From positions 992,001 to 1,056,000 of the forward strand of contig LMOK01000001.1 in NCBI GenBank assembly GCA_001423545.1: a stretch of 64,000 bases of DNA, written 5' to 3'. This stretch comes from Orlajensenia sp001423545 (lineage in GTDB: Bacteria > Actinomycetota > Actinomycetes > Actinomycetales > Microbacteriaceae). Under the pieces are notes generated by a model, which was not told the DNA's origin, searched no databases, and saw only the letters and a list, made by a program, of their open reading frames with translations. Below are positions 35,105 through 43,518 of this stretch, one piece after another; position 1 is the first letter of the stretch; every line of letters starts with the position of its first letter. A program made the position numbers and the translations under genes.

Positions 35105-38100
35105 CGCGCTTCTCCTCGGTCGGGTCCGTCTGTTCGGTCGGGTCCGTCTGTTCGGCCTGTTCGGCCTGGTCGGTCTGTTCGGCCTGCTCGGTCTGGTCGG
35201 TCTGGTCGGTCTGGTCGGTCTGGTCGGTCGGTTCCGGAGAGGGTTCCTGATCGGAGTCGGGCACGGCATCGGACTCCGATCGTGCCTCGGCCTCGGGATC
35301 GGGCACCGGATCCGGCTCGGCATCCGCCTCGCCAGCACCGCTACCGGCCGGCGACGCCGTCGCATCGTCGGGCCCCGACGTCGCCGCGGCATCCGCTTCA
35401 CCGGCTTCGGCTGCGGCTACCGCTGCCGCGTCTCCTGTCGACTCCTCGGTCACGCCGTCCTCCGGCAGCTCGTCGTCGGCGATCACGACCCCGGCGGCTG
35501 CTCGACGGGGTGAACGGCCGGCTCGCCGCTCACGACGCTCCCTGGCCGCGCGACGCCGCGCCGATTCCGGCGGGAGTTCACGGCCGACGCCCGTGGGGAT
35601 GGAGAGCAGCAGGGCGGCCCCGAACACGACGGCGGCGACGATCAGCGATGCCGTTCCGATCCACCCGCCGGCGTTGGAGGGAATCGCGGCCGATGCAGCG
35701 TCGTCCTCGTCGGTGTCGACGCGCCAGAGCATTCCGTAGTCGGTGCGTCCGACGGGGACGAGGGTGGAGTTGCCGTCCATGGCCGCAGTGGCGCGACGGG
35801 TGACCTGCACGGCGGCGGCGGACGGCGCGGCGCCATCCACACGCACGGCAGGCTCGAGCAGCACGAAGCGGATGCGGTTGGCGTCGAAGGCCGCGGCGGC
35901 ATCGAAGGCGCTGCGCGACGTCAGGTTGCCGGCGAGGGTGGCGATCTCCTTCTGCGCGGCACTCACGTCGAGATCCGTCGAGGCCAGGACGGACTGGTCG
36001 TCGAGTGTCGTTCCCGACCCGTGCTGGAGGTCAGCGAGGATGCCGCCGTCGGGCTGCGGCACGATGGCCAGCGTTCCCGCGCGCGGGTCGCCCGCGGACT
36101 CCGCCGACACGAAGGCCGGCAGGATGCGGTTCGTCGTCGCGTCGACGGCCGACTGTCCGAGCGGAACGGCGAGGGCGAGAGGAGCCGCGACGGCCACGAA
36201 GCACACCGTGGCCACGATGGCCGGAATGATCGAGTAGCGCGGAATGGCGTTGAGGCCGATGGTGACGGCCCCGACGATGCCGAGCCAGTACAGGCTGAGG
36301 CCCGTCCCGGCCCACACGGGCACGAGCTGCGAGCCCGTCGTGGCCACGACGATGAGAGTGGCGGCGAGTGCCGTGCCGAACCCGAGCAGGGAGACCCCGA
36401 GCGCGAAGGCCGCGCTGCGGAATCCGGGCAGGAACAGGGCGAGGAGTCCGAGCAGTGCCAGGGGCGCGAGGAGGATCGGCACCACGACCTGGGGCAGCAG
36501 GCCGTCGATCGGGATCAGGCCGAGAGCCTGGTCCCAGCCGCCGAATCCACCGCCGGGAAAGCCGAGCAGGAGTTGCCAGACGGATGCCGCCGTGCCTGCC
36601 AGCGGCACACCGGGGTCTGCCACCAGGGCGATCCAGTTCGCACGCAATGCCTGGTCCAGCACCAGCGGAGCCGCGAGGGCGATGGCCGGGATCGGGATGC
36701 CGATGATGCGGAAGAAGCCGCGTCCGCTGATTCCGAGCAGCACGAGCCAGATGATGAGCAGCGCCGGGGTCAGCGACGGGGCGCAGGCGACAATCGCCGC
36801 GAACAGCAGGGCCGTGGTGGCGGATGCCGACCAGGACCTGGCCGCGGCGAAGCCCGCGAACACGAGCCACGGCAGCAGGAGGTGGGTGAGCACGGCGGCC
36901 GGGCGACCGTCGGCGATGGCGGTCATGAACGTCGGTGCCAGCATCCAGAGCACGGCGGCGATGGCGCGCAGGCCTCCGCGCTCGGTGAGGCGGGTGGCCG
37001 CGAACCAGGCGCCGAGGGCCGCGAGCGGCACGGCTGCCACCCAGAGGGCGAGCATCACGGCCGACGGAGACCAGAAGGCGAGCGACCCGAGCACCGCGAG
37101 CACGGCGGCGAACGGGTCGGCAGCGCCGACGAAGCCGGGTCCGAGGTCGCGCCATCCGTAGCCGATGTTCTGCCAGAGCTCGGCCGGAGTCGAGCTCAAC
37201 GGAAGCAGGCCGCCTCCGCCGACGGCGGCAGACCCCACGAGCGGAGCGGCGACGACGAGGCCGACCACGACGGCGCCGAGCACGGTCCAGGCTCCACCCG
37301 AGGTGAGGAAGCCGATCTCGTGCCTGGCCCCACGGGCCCTCGCGATACGGGCCTCCCTGGCGAGGGCACGTCGACGACGCATCTCGGCCGGGGTGACGCG
37401 CAGCGACGCTATGACCGACCAGGGGTTGCTGCGGGTGCGCGCGATGCTGCGGCGTGCTGCCGTCGTCCGGATTCCGCTGAATGCCGCCGTGAACGCCGCC
37501 GCGAACTCGCCGCCGATGCGGCCGGGCTGCTTGCCGAGGAGCGCGATGATCGAGCGCACGATCGCCAGGGGAACGAGCGACAGCCAGTGCACGGGAACGA
37601 GCACGGCCGGCGCGTAGACCAGCCGTCGGTGCAACTGCGCCGTGCGCTGCTGGCGGGCGCGACGTCGACGGATGCGGCCCTTGTGCGAGGTGTTGGCCCC
37701 GGCGACGCCGTCACCGGCCGTCGCGACGCGCGCTGCCGGCGCGACGGACACCCTGTGCCCGGCCAGTCGCGCTCGCACGCAGAAGTCGAGGGCGTCGTCG
37801 ACGACGGGCAGCCCCGGGTCGAAGCCGCCGAGGGTCTCCCAGACCGTGTGACGCACCAGCATGCCGCCGGCCACGACGGCGAGCACGTCGCTCAGCACGT
37901 CGCGCTGTCCCTGGTCGAGTTCGTCGGAGACGAGGGCGACGGTCGCTCCCTGCGTCGTCAGCGATTCGCCGAGCGAGCGGATGAACTCCCCGCGCTCCCA
38001 GTCGAGCAGCTTCGGCCCGGCGATGGCGACGGAGGGTGCGGTCTCCAGTGCCGCGACGAGCTCGGCCAGCGCCGTCGGCTCGGGTGCCGTGTCCTGGGCG

Positions 38101-38372
38101 ATGAGCCAGAGCAACTCGTTCGGGGCCGTCGGCGGGGTGGTCACGCGGACGGCGGTGGCGATCGCCCCACCGAAGGTGAGGTCGGAGTCTGCCGTGATCA
38201 GGTGCGTGGGGCCGAACTCGGCCAGCAGAGTGCCCGTGGCATCCGTCGACCCGCAATCGACGGCGATGATCGCGTCGGGGGCGATGGTCTGGGCGGCGAG
38301 AGCCTCGAGAGTCCGCGGAAGGTGCTCCGCGCCGTTTCGGGCGACGATGATGGCGGTGACTCTGGGTGACAT
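35094..38372 (-). CDS. Large GT2 glycosyltransferase with multi-pass membrane region
   Basis: A 1092-residue protein. Residues 1-230 form a GT2 nucleotide-sugar transferase domain (SPRVTAIIVARNGAEHLPRT, then DCGSTDATGT and a DALDFCVRARLAG acceptor-site motif). About 11-13 membrane helices follow from near 265 to 780, then an extracytoplasmic stretch and a last helix near 915. The cytoplasmic tail is acidic and ends in Asp/Thr/Gln tripeptide repeats. It resembles actinobacterial cell-wall glycosyltransferases found beside DUF5719 and whiB2. Acceptor and sugar are unknown. Confidence 0.88.
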   Translation of the reverse strand: MSPRVTAIIVARNGAEHLPRTLEALAAQTIAPDAIIAVDCGSTDATGTLLAEFGPTHLITADSDLTFGGAIATAVRVTTPPTAPNELLWLIAQDTAPEPTALAELVAALETAPSVAIAGPKLLDWERGEFIRSLGESLTTQGATVALVSDELDQGQRDVLSDVLAVVAGGMLVRHTVWETLGGFDPGLPVVDDALDFCVRARLAGHRVSVAPAARVATAGDGVAGANTSHKGRIRRRRARQQRTAQLHRRLVYAPAVLVPVHWLSLVPLAIVRSIIALLGKQPGRIGGEFAAAFTAAFSGIRTTAARRSIARTRSNPWSVIASLRVTPAEMRRRRALAREARIARARGARHEIGFLTSGGAWTVLGAVVVGLVVAAPLVGSAAVGGGGLLPLSSTPAELWQNIGYGWRDLGPGFVGAADPFAAVLAVLGSLAFWSPSAVMLALWVAAVPLAALGAWFAATRLTERGGLRAIAAVLWMLAPTFMTAIADGRPAAVLTHLLLPWLVFAGFAAARSWSASATTALLFAAIVACAPSLTPALLIIWLVLLGISGRGFFRIIGIPIPAIALAAPLVLDQALRANWIALVADPGVPLAGTAASVWQLLLGFPGGGFGGWDQALGLIPIDGLLPQVVVPILLAPLALLGLLALFLPGFRSAAFALGVSLLGFGTALAATLIVVATTGSQLVPVWAGTGLSLYWLGIVGAVTIGLNAIPRYSIIPAIVATVCFVAVAAPLALAVPLGQSAVDATTNRILPAFVSAESAGDPRAGTLAIVPQPDGGILADLQHGSGTTLDDQSVLASTDLDVSAAQKEIATLAGNLTSRSAFDAAAAFDANRIRFVLLEPAVRVDGAAPSAAAVQVTRRATAAMDGNSTLVPVGRTDYGMLWRVDTDEDDAASAAIPSNAGGWIGTASLIVAAVVFGAALLLSIPTGVGRELPPESARRRAARERRERRAGRSPRRAAAGVVIADDELPEDGVTEESTGDAAAVAAAEAGEADAAATSGPDDATASPAGSGAGEADAEPDPVPDPEAEARSESDAVPDSDQEPSPEPTDQTDQTDQTDQTEQAEQTDQAEQAEQTDPTEQTDPTEEKRDVD
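35115..35232. repeat. 9-bp coding tandem repeats in the glycosyltransferase tail
   Basis: Near-identical units of CTGGTCGGT or close variants run through this stretch. On the coding (minus) strand they give repeated T-D-Q, with E-Q-A and D-P-T variants. Because the unit is a multiple of three, copy-number change by slippage would lengthen or shorten the tail without breaking the frame. The most regular part is about 35194-35228. Confidence 0.85.
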
Positions 38373-38482
38373 ATCGGGGAAAGCCTAAGTTGCCCTCGTC
38401 GACTCGCACGGAGTGCCGCCGGGCGTGGCCGATATCCGATCGGCCGGATCGTGTGGCCCGTTGGGGTGCCACACGTCAGTGA

Positions 38483-38803
38483 TCAGACGGCGCGCTTGCG
38501 CAGCTTCCGACGCTCGCGCTCGGACAGGCCGCCCCAGATGCCGAACCGCTCGTCGTTCGACAGCGCGTACTCCAGGCACTGGGTGCGGACCTCGCAGGAG
38601 GTGCAGATCTTCTTCGCGTCGCGCGTCGATCCGCCCTTCTCCGGGAAGAAGGCCTCGGGGTCGGTCTGGGCGCAGAGCGAGTCCGACTGCCACGCGAGTG
38701 GGTTGTCGTCGTCGACATTCTGCCGAACACCGGGAACCCCCAGCGTGATCGGATCGACGAACCAGTCGTCGGGTACCCCAGCACGATAGTCATTGGCTGC
38801 CAT
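38483..38803 (-). CDS. whiB2: WhiB2/WhmD-type iron-sulfur regulator
   Basis: A 106-residue WhiB-like protein, the orthologue of WhiB of Streptomyces and WhmD/WhiB2 of mycobacteria, which with WhiA controls septation and late cell-cycle genes. The cluster cysteines are C44, C67, C70 and C76; GIWGG lies at 88-92 and the basic tail RRKLRKRAV ends the protein. The N-terminal 40 residues (DDWFVDPITLGVPG...) are typical of WhiB2. It has its own promoter at 38854-38882. The position beside galE and the Rv3259-like gene matches Rv3260c. Confidence 0.93.
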   Translation of the reverse strand: MAANDYRAGVPDDWFVDPITLGVPGVRQNVDDDNPLAWQSDSLCAQTDPEAFFPEKGGSTRDAKKICTSCEVRTQCLEYALSNDERFGIWGGLSERERRKLRKRAV

Positions 38804-38853
38804 ATCGTCACCCGCCTTATTTCTTCCGACCTGCGAACCGCGTGTCTGAAGTA

Positions 38854-38882
38854 ATTACACCGGTGTAACTCTCAGGAGTCAA
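38854..38882 (-). promoter_or_regulatory. whiB2 promoter with palindrome over the -10 element
   Basis: On the minus strand TTGACT (38882-38877) is followed after 17 bp by TGTAAT (38859-38854), close to the housekeeping consensus. RNA would begin near 38847, giving a leader of about 45 nt. The perfect 14-bp palindrome TTACACCGGTGTAA (38855-38868) overlaps the -10, so a bound repressor would block polymerase. A GACAC, the core WhiA target in Streptomyces, lies just downstream of the -10 at about 38847-38843. Confidence 0.7.
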
Positions 38883-39104
38883 GTCGCAAATCGTAAACCC
38901 TCAACGAACCCTCGAGAGTTGCGACGCGCCGCGGAAAACCCGGCGTCCTCGCCCGCCCCACAACTCCCCAGAGAGGGTTATCCCCGTTGAGGGGTCAATT
39001 CTGTCGAGGAGGGCCGCCGCGGCTCGCCGGGCGCGTCGCGGCGGGTCGCGCCGAGAGCGAGGCAGCTCCATACCATCTCGAGATCGCCGGAGCTTGGAAG
39101 TCGC
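38883..39104. other. Gene-free stretch between whiB2 promoter and galE
   Basis: With the promoter this makes a 301-bp gap between two minus-strand genes. I see no open frame with a plausible start and ribosome site, no tRNA and no known RNA family. It has several short GC-rich inverted repeats around 38990-39050 and a GTTATCCCC, one base off several DnaA-box forms, near 38976. A galE terminator is expected here, but no clear hairpin with a U-run is visible. Confidence 0.5.
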
Positions 39105-40076
39105 TCAGACTCCGGATGCGGCCCTCCGCCGCGAGTCCCACGCGCTCTGCACCATCTCCTCGAGGGTGTGGCGCATCCGCCAATCGAGATCGCGGGCCGC
39201 CTTCTCCCCCGAGGCCACGATGCGGGCGGGGTCGCCGGGCCGCCGGGGCGCGCGCTCCGGCTCGAAGTCGATGCCCGTGACCCGGGCGATCGTGCTCATG
39301 ATCTCGCCGACCGAGACGCCGTCGCCGCTGCCGAGGTTGTAGACGGCCTCGATGGCCTCGCCGGCGTCGAGCCGTTGGGCCGCGACGACGTGGGCCTGGG
39401 CGAGGTCGGCGACATGGATGTAGTCGCGCACGCAGGTGCCGTCGGGCGTCGGGTAGTCGGTGCCGTTGATGCGGGGGGTGCGGCCATCGAGGAGGGCCTC
39501 GAAGACCATCGGGAACAGGTTGTGCGGGCTCGAGTCGTAGAGGTCGCTCGCGCCCGATCCCACGACGTTGAAGTAGCGCAGGGAGGTGTGGGCCAGGCCT
39601 GTCGCGACCTCCTGGTCGCGCAGCAGCCACTCGCCGATGAGCTTGGACTCGCCGTAGGGCGACTGCGGGTCCTTCGGAGTGTCCTCGGTCACCAGGTCGG
39701 TGTCCGGCGTGCCGTAGACGGCAGCGCTCGACGAGAACACGATGTTGTCGACACCGGCATCGGCCATGGCACCCAGAAGCACGGCCGTCGCGGTGACGTT
39801 CTGCTCGTAGGTGTGCAGCGGTCGCTGCACCGAGACCCCGGCGTACTTGAAGCCGGCGACGTGCACGACTCCGGTGATGTCGTTCTCGACGAAGATGCGG
39901 GCGAGCAGCTTGCCGTCGAGGATGGTGCCCTCGTAGGACGGCACCGAGTCGGAGACGAAGCTCCGGTGGCCGCTCGACAGATCGTCGATCACGACGACGT
40001 CGGTGCCGGCATCCGTGAACGCCCGCACCACATGCGACCCGATGTAGCCCGCTCCACCCGTGACCAACCACGCCAT
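39105..40076 (-). CDS. galE: UDP-glucose 4-epimerase
   Basis: A 323-residue short-chain-dehydrogenase-like epimerase interconverting UDP-glucose and UDP-galactose, which feeds galactose into surface glycans. The NAD motif GGAGYIGSH is at 7-15, the catalytic serine region VFSSSAAVYG at 113-122, and the Y141-x3-K145 pair in YGESK. RDYIHVADLAQAH and YNLGSGDGVSV are further family segments. The ATG at 40076 was chosen because the Rossmann fold begins four residues later; the upstream frame adds only a basic stretch. It lies before a small membrane-protein gene on the same strand. Confidence 0.94.
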   Translation of the reverse strand: MAWLVTGGAGYIGSHVVRAFTDAGTDVVVIDDLSSGHRSFVSDSVPSYEGTILDGKLLARIFVENDITGVVHVAGFKYAGVSVQRPLHTYEQNVTATAVLLGAMADAGVDNIVFSSSAAVYGTPDTDLVTEDTPKDPQSPYGESKLIGEWLLRDQEVATGLAHTSLRYFNVVGSGASDLYDSSPHNLFPMVFEALLDGRTPRINGTDYPTPDGTCVRDYIHVADLAQAHVVAAQRLDAGEAIEAVYNLGSGDGVSVGEIMSTIARVTGIDFEPERAPRRPGDPARIVASGEKAARDLDWRMRHTLEEMVQSAWDSRRRAASGV

Positions 40077-40161
40077 GGGGCGCCTCCCTCGTCCTGAGTT
40101 CCGGTGCATCCGCCCGGGATCTCCAGACTATCGGCGCGCAGGGCCCGTGCGTCGACGCACG

Positions 40162-40320
40162 TCACTCCCAGCGAGCGTCCCAGCTGTCGCCGTGGCCGGC
40201 GTGCCGGGTGCGGTCGCGGATCTCGGGTCGGCCGTAGCCGTCGTTGTCGAGGCCGAGGATGGTGGCCAGCACGCCCCAGAACACGAGGGCGACCAGTGCG
40301 ATGAGAAGAATGATGGACAT
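40162..40320 (-). CDS. 52-residue single-pass membrane protein
   Basis: A small gene with an ATG at 40320 and a TGA at 40162. The product starts MSIILLIALVALVFWGVLAT, a single membrane helix, followed by ILGLDNDGYGRPEIRDRTRH and an Asp/His/Trp-rich hydrophilic tail ending WDARWE. The clean hydrophobic-then-charged layout and GC-rich third positions argue that it is real, though the length is too small for certainty. It lies 85 bp upstream of galE on the same strand and may share its transcript. Function is unknown. Confidence 0.55.
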   Translation of the reverse strand: MSIILLIALVALVFWGVLATILGLDNDGYGRPEIRDRTRHAGHGDSWDARWE

Positions 40321-40408
40321 GGCAGTAAATCTAGGTCTTGCGAGTTACCGCCACGAGTGGCAGAGTGGACAGTGTTCGGTACATTCCTGCCAATCGAGAG
40401 AAACCGCC

Positions 40409-41368
40409 ATGGCCCTGAAGAAGATCGTCTGCCTCACCATCCCCGGGATGGCGCCGTTCGAGTTCGGCGTGATCTGCGAGGTCTTCGGCATCGATCGGCG
40501 CGAGCACGGCGGCCCCGTCTTCGACTTCCACATCGTGGCAGCCGAGCCCGGCCCCATCCCGATGAAGATGGGGTTCGACATCGTCGTGCACGAAGATCTC
40601 AGCGCCGCGGCCGACGCCGACCTGATCGCCGTGCCGGCGTACCTGGGAGACGGCAGCGCCCACCCCGAGATCGTCCGCGTCATCCGCGAGGCCGAAGCCC
40701 GGGGCGCCTGGGTCATGAGCGTGTGCAGCGGCGCGTTCCTGCTCGGCGAGGCCGGCATCCTCGACGGACGTCGGGCGACGACGCACTGGATGTACACCGA
40801 CAGGCTCTCAGCGGAGTATCCGCTGACGGATGTCGACCCCGACGTGCTCTTCGTCGAGGACCGCCGGGTGGTGACCGGGGCGGGAACCGCCGCCGGCATC
40901 GACGCCGCCCTGCACATCGTGCGCAAGGAGCTCGGAGCGTCGGCGGCCAACGTCGTCGCCCGCCGCATGGTCGTGCCTCCGCAGCGCGACGGCGGCCAGT
41001 CGCAGTTCATCCAGACGCCCGTCGTCGAGTGCCGCAGCGACTCCTTCGCCCTCGTGACCGAGTGGATGCTGGAGAACCTCGATCAGGACCTCACGGTCGA
41101 CCAGCTCGCCCGCAAGTCGCTGATGTCGAGCCGCACCTTCGCCCGCCGCTTCCGCGCCGAGCTGGGCACCACCCCGACGGCCTGGCTGAACCGCCAGCGC
41201 CTGCTGCGAGCGCAGCAGCTGCTCGAGGAGAGCGACCTCAGCCTCGAGGAGATCGCCGGCGACTGCGGCTTCGGAGGTGCGGCCGTCATGCGGCACCACT
41301 TCGTGAAGGTGCTGCAGACCACGCCGACCGCGTACCGGCGCACCTTCGGGGCCCGCCAGCTGGCCTGA
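40409..41368 (+). CDS. GlxA/FtrA-type AraC-family transcriptional regulator
   Basis: A 319-residue regulator with an N-terminal DJ-1/PfpI-like domain (about 4-175, including SVCSGAFLLGEAGILDGRRA) and a C-terminal AraC DNA-binding domain (about 215-315) with LTVDQLARKSLMSSRTFARR and GFGGAAVMRHHFVKVLQTTP as the two helix-turn-helix units. The amidase-like domain in this family serves as a ligand sensor rather than an enzyme. Its target genes cannot be read from the sequence. Divergent from the 52-residue membrane protein, with an 88-bp gap. The ATG at 40409 fits the family start. Confidence 0.88.
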   Translation: MALKKIVCLTIPGMAPFEFGVICEVFGIDRREHGGPVFDFHIVAAEPGPIPMKMGFDIVVHEDLSAAADADLIAVPAYLGDGSAHPEIVRVIREAEARGAWVMSVCSGAFLLGEAGILDGRRATTHWMYTDRLSAEYPLTDVDPDVLFVEDRRVVTGAGTAAGIDAALHIVRKELGASAANVVARRMVVPPQRDGGQSQFIQTPVVECRSDSFALVTEWMLENLDQDLTVDQLARKSLMSSRTFARRFRAELGTTPTAWLNRQRLLRAQQLLEESDLSLEEIAGDCGFGGAAVMRHHFVKVLQTTPTAYRRTFGARQLA

Positions 41369-41488
41369 GGCATCCGCTCGCCCGAGTCGTGCCGAGCCAG
41401 CCGGCTCCTCACCCACCCCCGAACAGGTGACACCCGATGCTCACGCGACGGACACGGGGAGGAAACACCCGCTCCCTAGCGTTGAGCC

Positions 41489-43510
41489 ATGGCAGGTCGG
41501 GGACAGCGCACTGACATCCAGGGCATGCGTGCCCTGGCTGTGGGCATCGTCGTGCTGTTCCACTGCGGCGTACCGTGGCTGCCCGGCGGGTACGTGGGCG
41601 TCGACGTGTTCTTCGTCATCTCGGGGTTCCTCATCACCACGCACCTGCTGAGCTCGCTCACGGGTGACGGCGGCATCCGCTTCGCCGACTTCTACGCCCG
41701 ACGGGCACGGCGCATCCTGCCGGCCTCGCTCGTCGTCGTCGCGCTCACGGTTCTCGCGTCGATCCTCTGGGTGCCGCCGCTCATGCTGCGCCAGATGTTC
41801 GCCGCGGCCATCGCGACTGCGCTCTACGTGCCGAACCTGCTGTTCGCCGTGCAGGGCACCGACTACCTCGCCGAGACCACTCCCTCGGTGTTCCAGCACT
41901 ACTGGTCGCTCGGCGTCGAGGAGCAGTTCTACCTGGTCTGGCCGGCGGTGCTGGCGCTGGCCTTCCACCTGTGCCGACGCTCGACGCGTGGCCTGTTCGC
42001 GGTGATCGCCGTGATCGTGGCCGCCTCGTTCGTCGGCGGCCTGGTCCTCACGTTCACGAACCCGCCGTGGGCGTTCTTCTCGCTGCCGACCCGCGCGTGG
42101 GAACTCGGCGCCGGAGGGCTTCTGGCGATGGTGATGCGCACGGATCCGGCCTGGGTGCGCTCTCGCGTGGCGGGCATGGCGGCCTGGCTCGGCCTCGCGG
42201 CCATCGTCGGCGCCTCGGTGCTGTTCGACGAGACCACGCTGTTCCCCGGCTACGCGGCCCTGCTCCCGGTGATCGGCGCCGTGCTCATGATCGCCGGCGG
42301 CGACGTCGCGACATCCTGGTCACCCGGTCGCGCCATGAGCCTGAGGCCCCTGCAACTGCTCGGCCTCATCTCCTACTCGGTCTACCTCGTGCACTGGCCG
42401 CTCATCGTCATCCCGCAGCAGGCGGCCTCGCCATCCGCACCGCTGCCGCCGTGGGCGCTGCTGGCGCTCGGAGCCGCCAGCGTCCCGCTCGGAGCGCTGC
42501 TGTACCGCTTCGTCGAGACCCCGGTCCGCAACCCGCCGGCGCTGGTCGGGGCCAGGCCGCGCCGCAGCCTGCTGCTGGCGGGAGCGGCATCCGTCGTCAT
42601 CGTGGTGTTCTCGGCCACGGCCGCTCAGGCGAGCTCGGCGCAGCGTCTCGACTCGGGAACCGCGGCCCCGGTGAGTGCGCCGCGAGCGCACCCCGTCGGC
42701 ACGGCCTTCGTCGCGTCGAACATCAGGCCGGCCCTGCGGCTCACGTCCGACGACAACCCGGCGATCTACGACGACGGATGCCACCGCGACATCCCGAGCA
42801 CCGACGCGAGTGCCTGCACCTTCGGCAGCGACCCCGAAGCGCCGCGGGTCGTGCTGTTCGGCGACTCCCACGGCGCCCAGTGGTTCCCGGCGCTGCTGCC
42901 TCTCGCCGAGGCCGGAACCATCCTGCTCGAGACCGACACCAAGAGCGACTGCCCGTCGGTGCTGGTCGACCCCGAGGCCGTCGAGCCCTATCCGCAGTGC
43001 GAGCGCTGGCGGAACGAGGTGATCGAGAGGCTGAACGCCGAGCCTCCTGCGCTCATCGTGCTGGCCAGCTACTCCGAGCACTATCGGCCCCCAGCTGCGT
43101 CGGCCGAGAGCTACGGCGAGCAGTGGCACGCCGCGCTCGAGAAGACCGTGGCAGCACTGCCGGACGTGCCCGTCGACTGGATCACCGACACCCCGCACCA
43201 GGAGTCGACGCCGTCGATCTGCCTCTCCGCCCACCTCGACGACGCCGACGCCTGCGCCGTCGATCGGGACGACGCCATCGACACGGCCCTGCAGGAACAG
43301 GAACGCACGGTCGACGGCATCGGCTGGATCGACATGAACGACTACGTCTGCGGACCCGAGAAATGCCCGGCCGTCATCGGCTCCTACCTCGTGTACCGAG
43401 ACAGGGACCACCTCACGGCCACGTACTCCCGGGCCCTGTCCGAGCTGCTCGCGGCGAAGCTAGACCTGGCGTCGCTCGACGGGGACGTCGACGACGGCCT
43501 CGACGGCTGA
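41489..43510 (+). CDS. OafA-type O-acyltransferase with SGNH domain
   Basis: A 673-residue protein that transfers acyl groups, usually acetyl, across the membrane onto surface polysaccharide or peptidoglycan. The N-terminal acyltransferase-3 domain has about 10-11 helices, RTDIQGMRALAVGIVVLFH with H25, and SVFQHYWSLGVEEQFYLVWP. The periplasmic SGNH hydrolase-like domain follows: GDSHGAQWFP with the serine block at 458-461, and a closing DRDH near the C-terminus. It is intact and probably active. It lies among sugar genes (galE, manA) and has two paralogues at 51.3 and 60.6 kb. Confidence 0.92.
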   Translation: MAGRGQRTDIQGMRALAVGIVVLFHCGVPWLPGGYVGVDVFFVISGFLITTHLLSSLTGDGGIRFADFYARRARRILPASLVVVALTVLASILWVPPLMLRQMFAAAIATALYVPNLLFAVQGTDYLAETTPSVFQHYWSLGVEEQFYLVWPAVLALAFHLCRRSTRGLFAVIAVIVAASFVGGLVLTFTNPPWAFFSLPTRAWELGAGGLLAMVMRTDPAWVRSRVAGMAAWLGLAAIVGASVLFDETTLFPGYAALLPVIGAVLMIAGGDVATSWSPGRAMSLRPLQLLGLISYSVYLVHWPLIVIPQQAASPSAPLPPWALLALGAASVPLGALLYRFVETPVRNPPALVGARPRRSLLLAGAASVVIVVFSATAAQASSAQRLDSGTAAPVSAPRAHPVGTAFVASNIRPALRLTSDDNPAIYDDGCHRDIPSTDASACTFGSDPEAPRVVLFGDSHGAQWFPALLPLAEAGTILLETDTKSDCPSVLVDPEAVEPYPQCERWRNEVIERLNAEPPALIVLASYSEHYRPPAASAESYGEQWHAALEKTVAALPDVPVDWITDTPHQESTPSICLSAHLDDADACAVDRDDAIDTALQEQERTVDGIGWIDMNDYVCGPEKCPAVIGSYLVYRDRDHLTATYSRALSELLAAKLDLASLDGDVDDGLDG

Positions 43511-43518
43511 GCGGGCGG

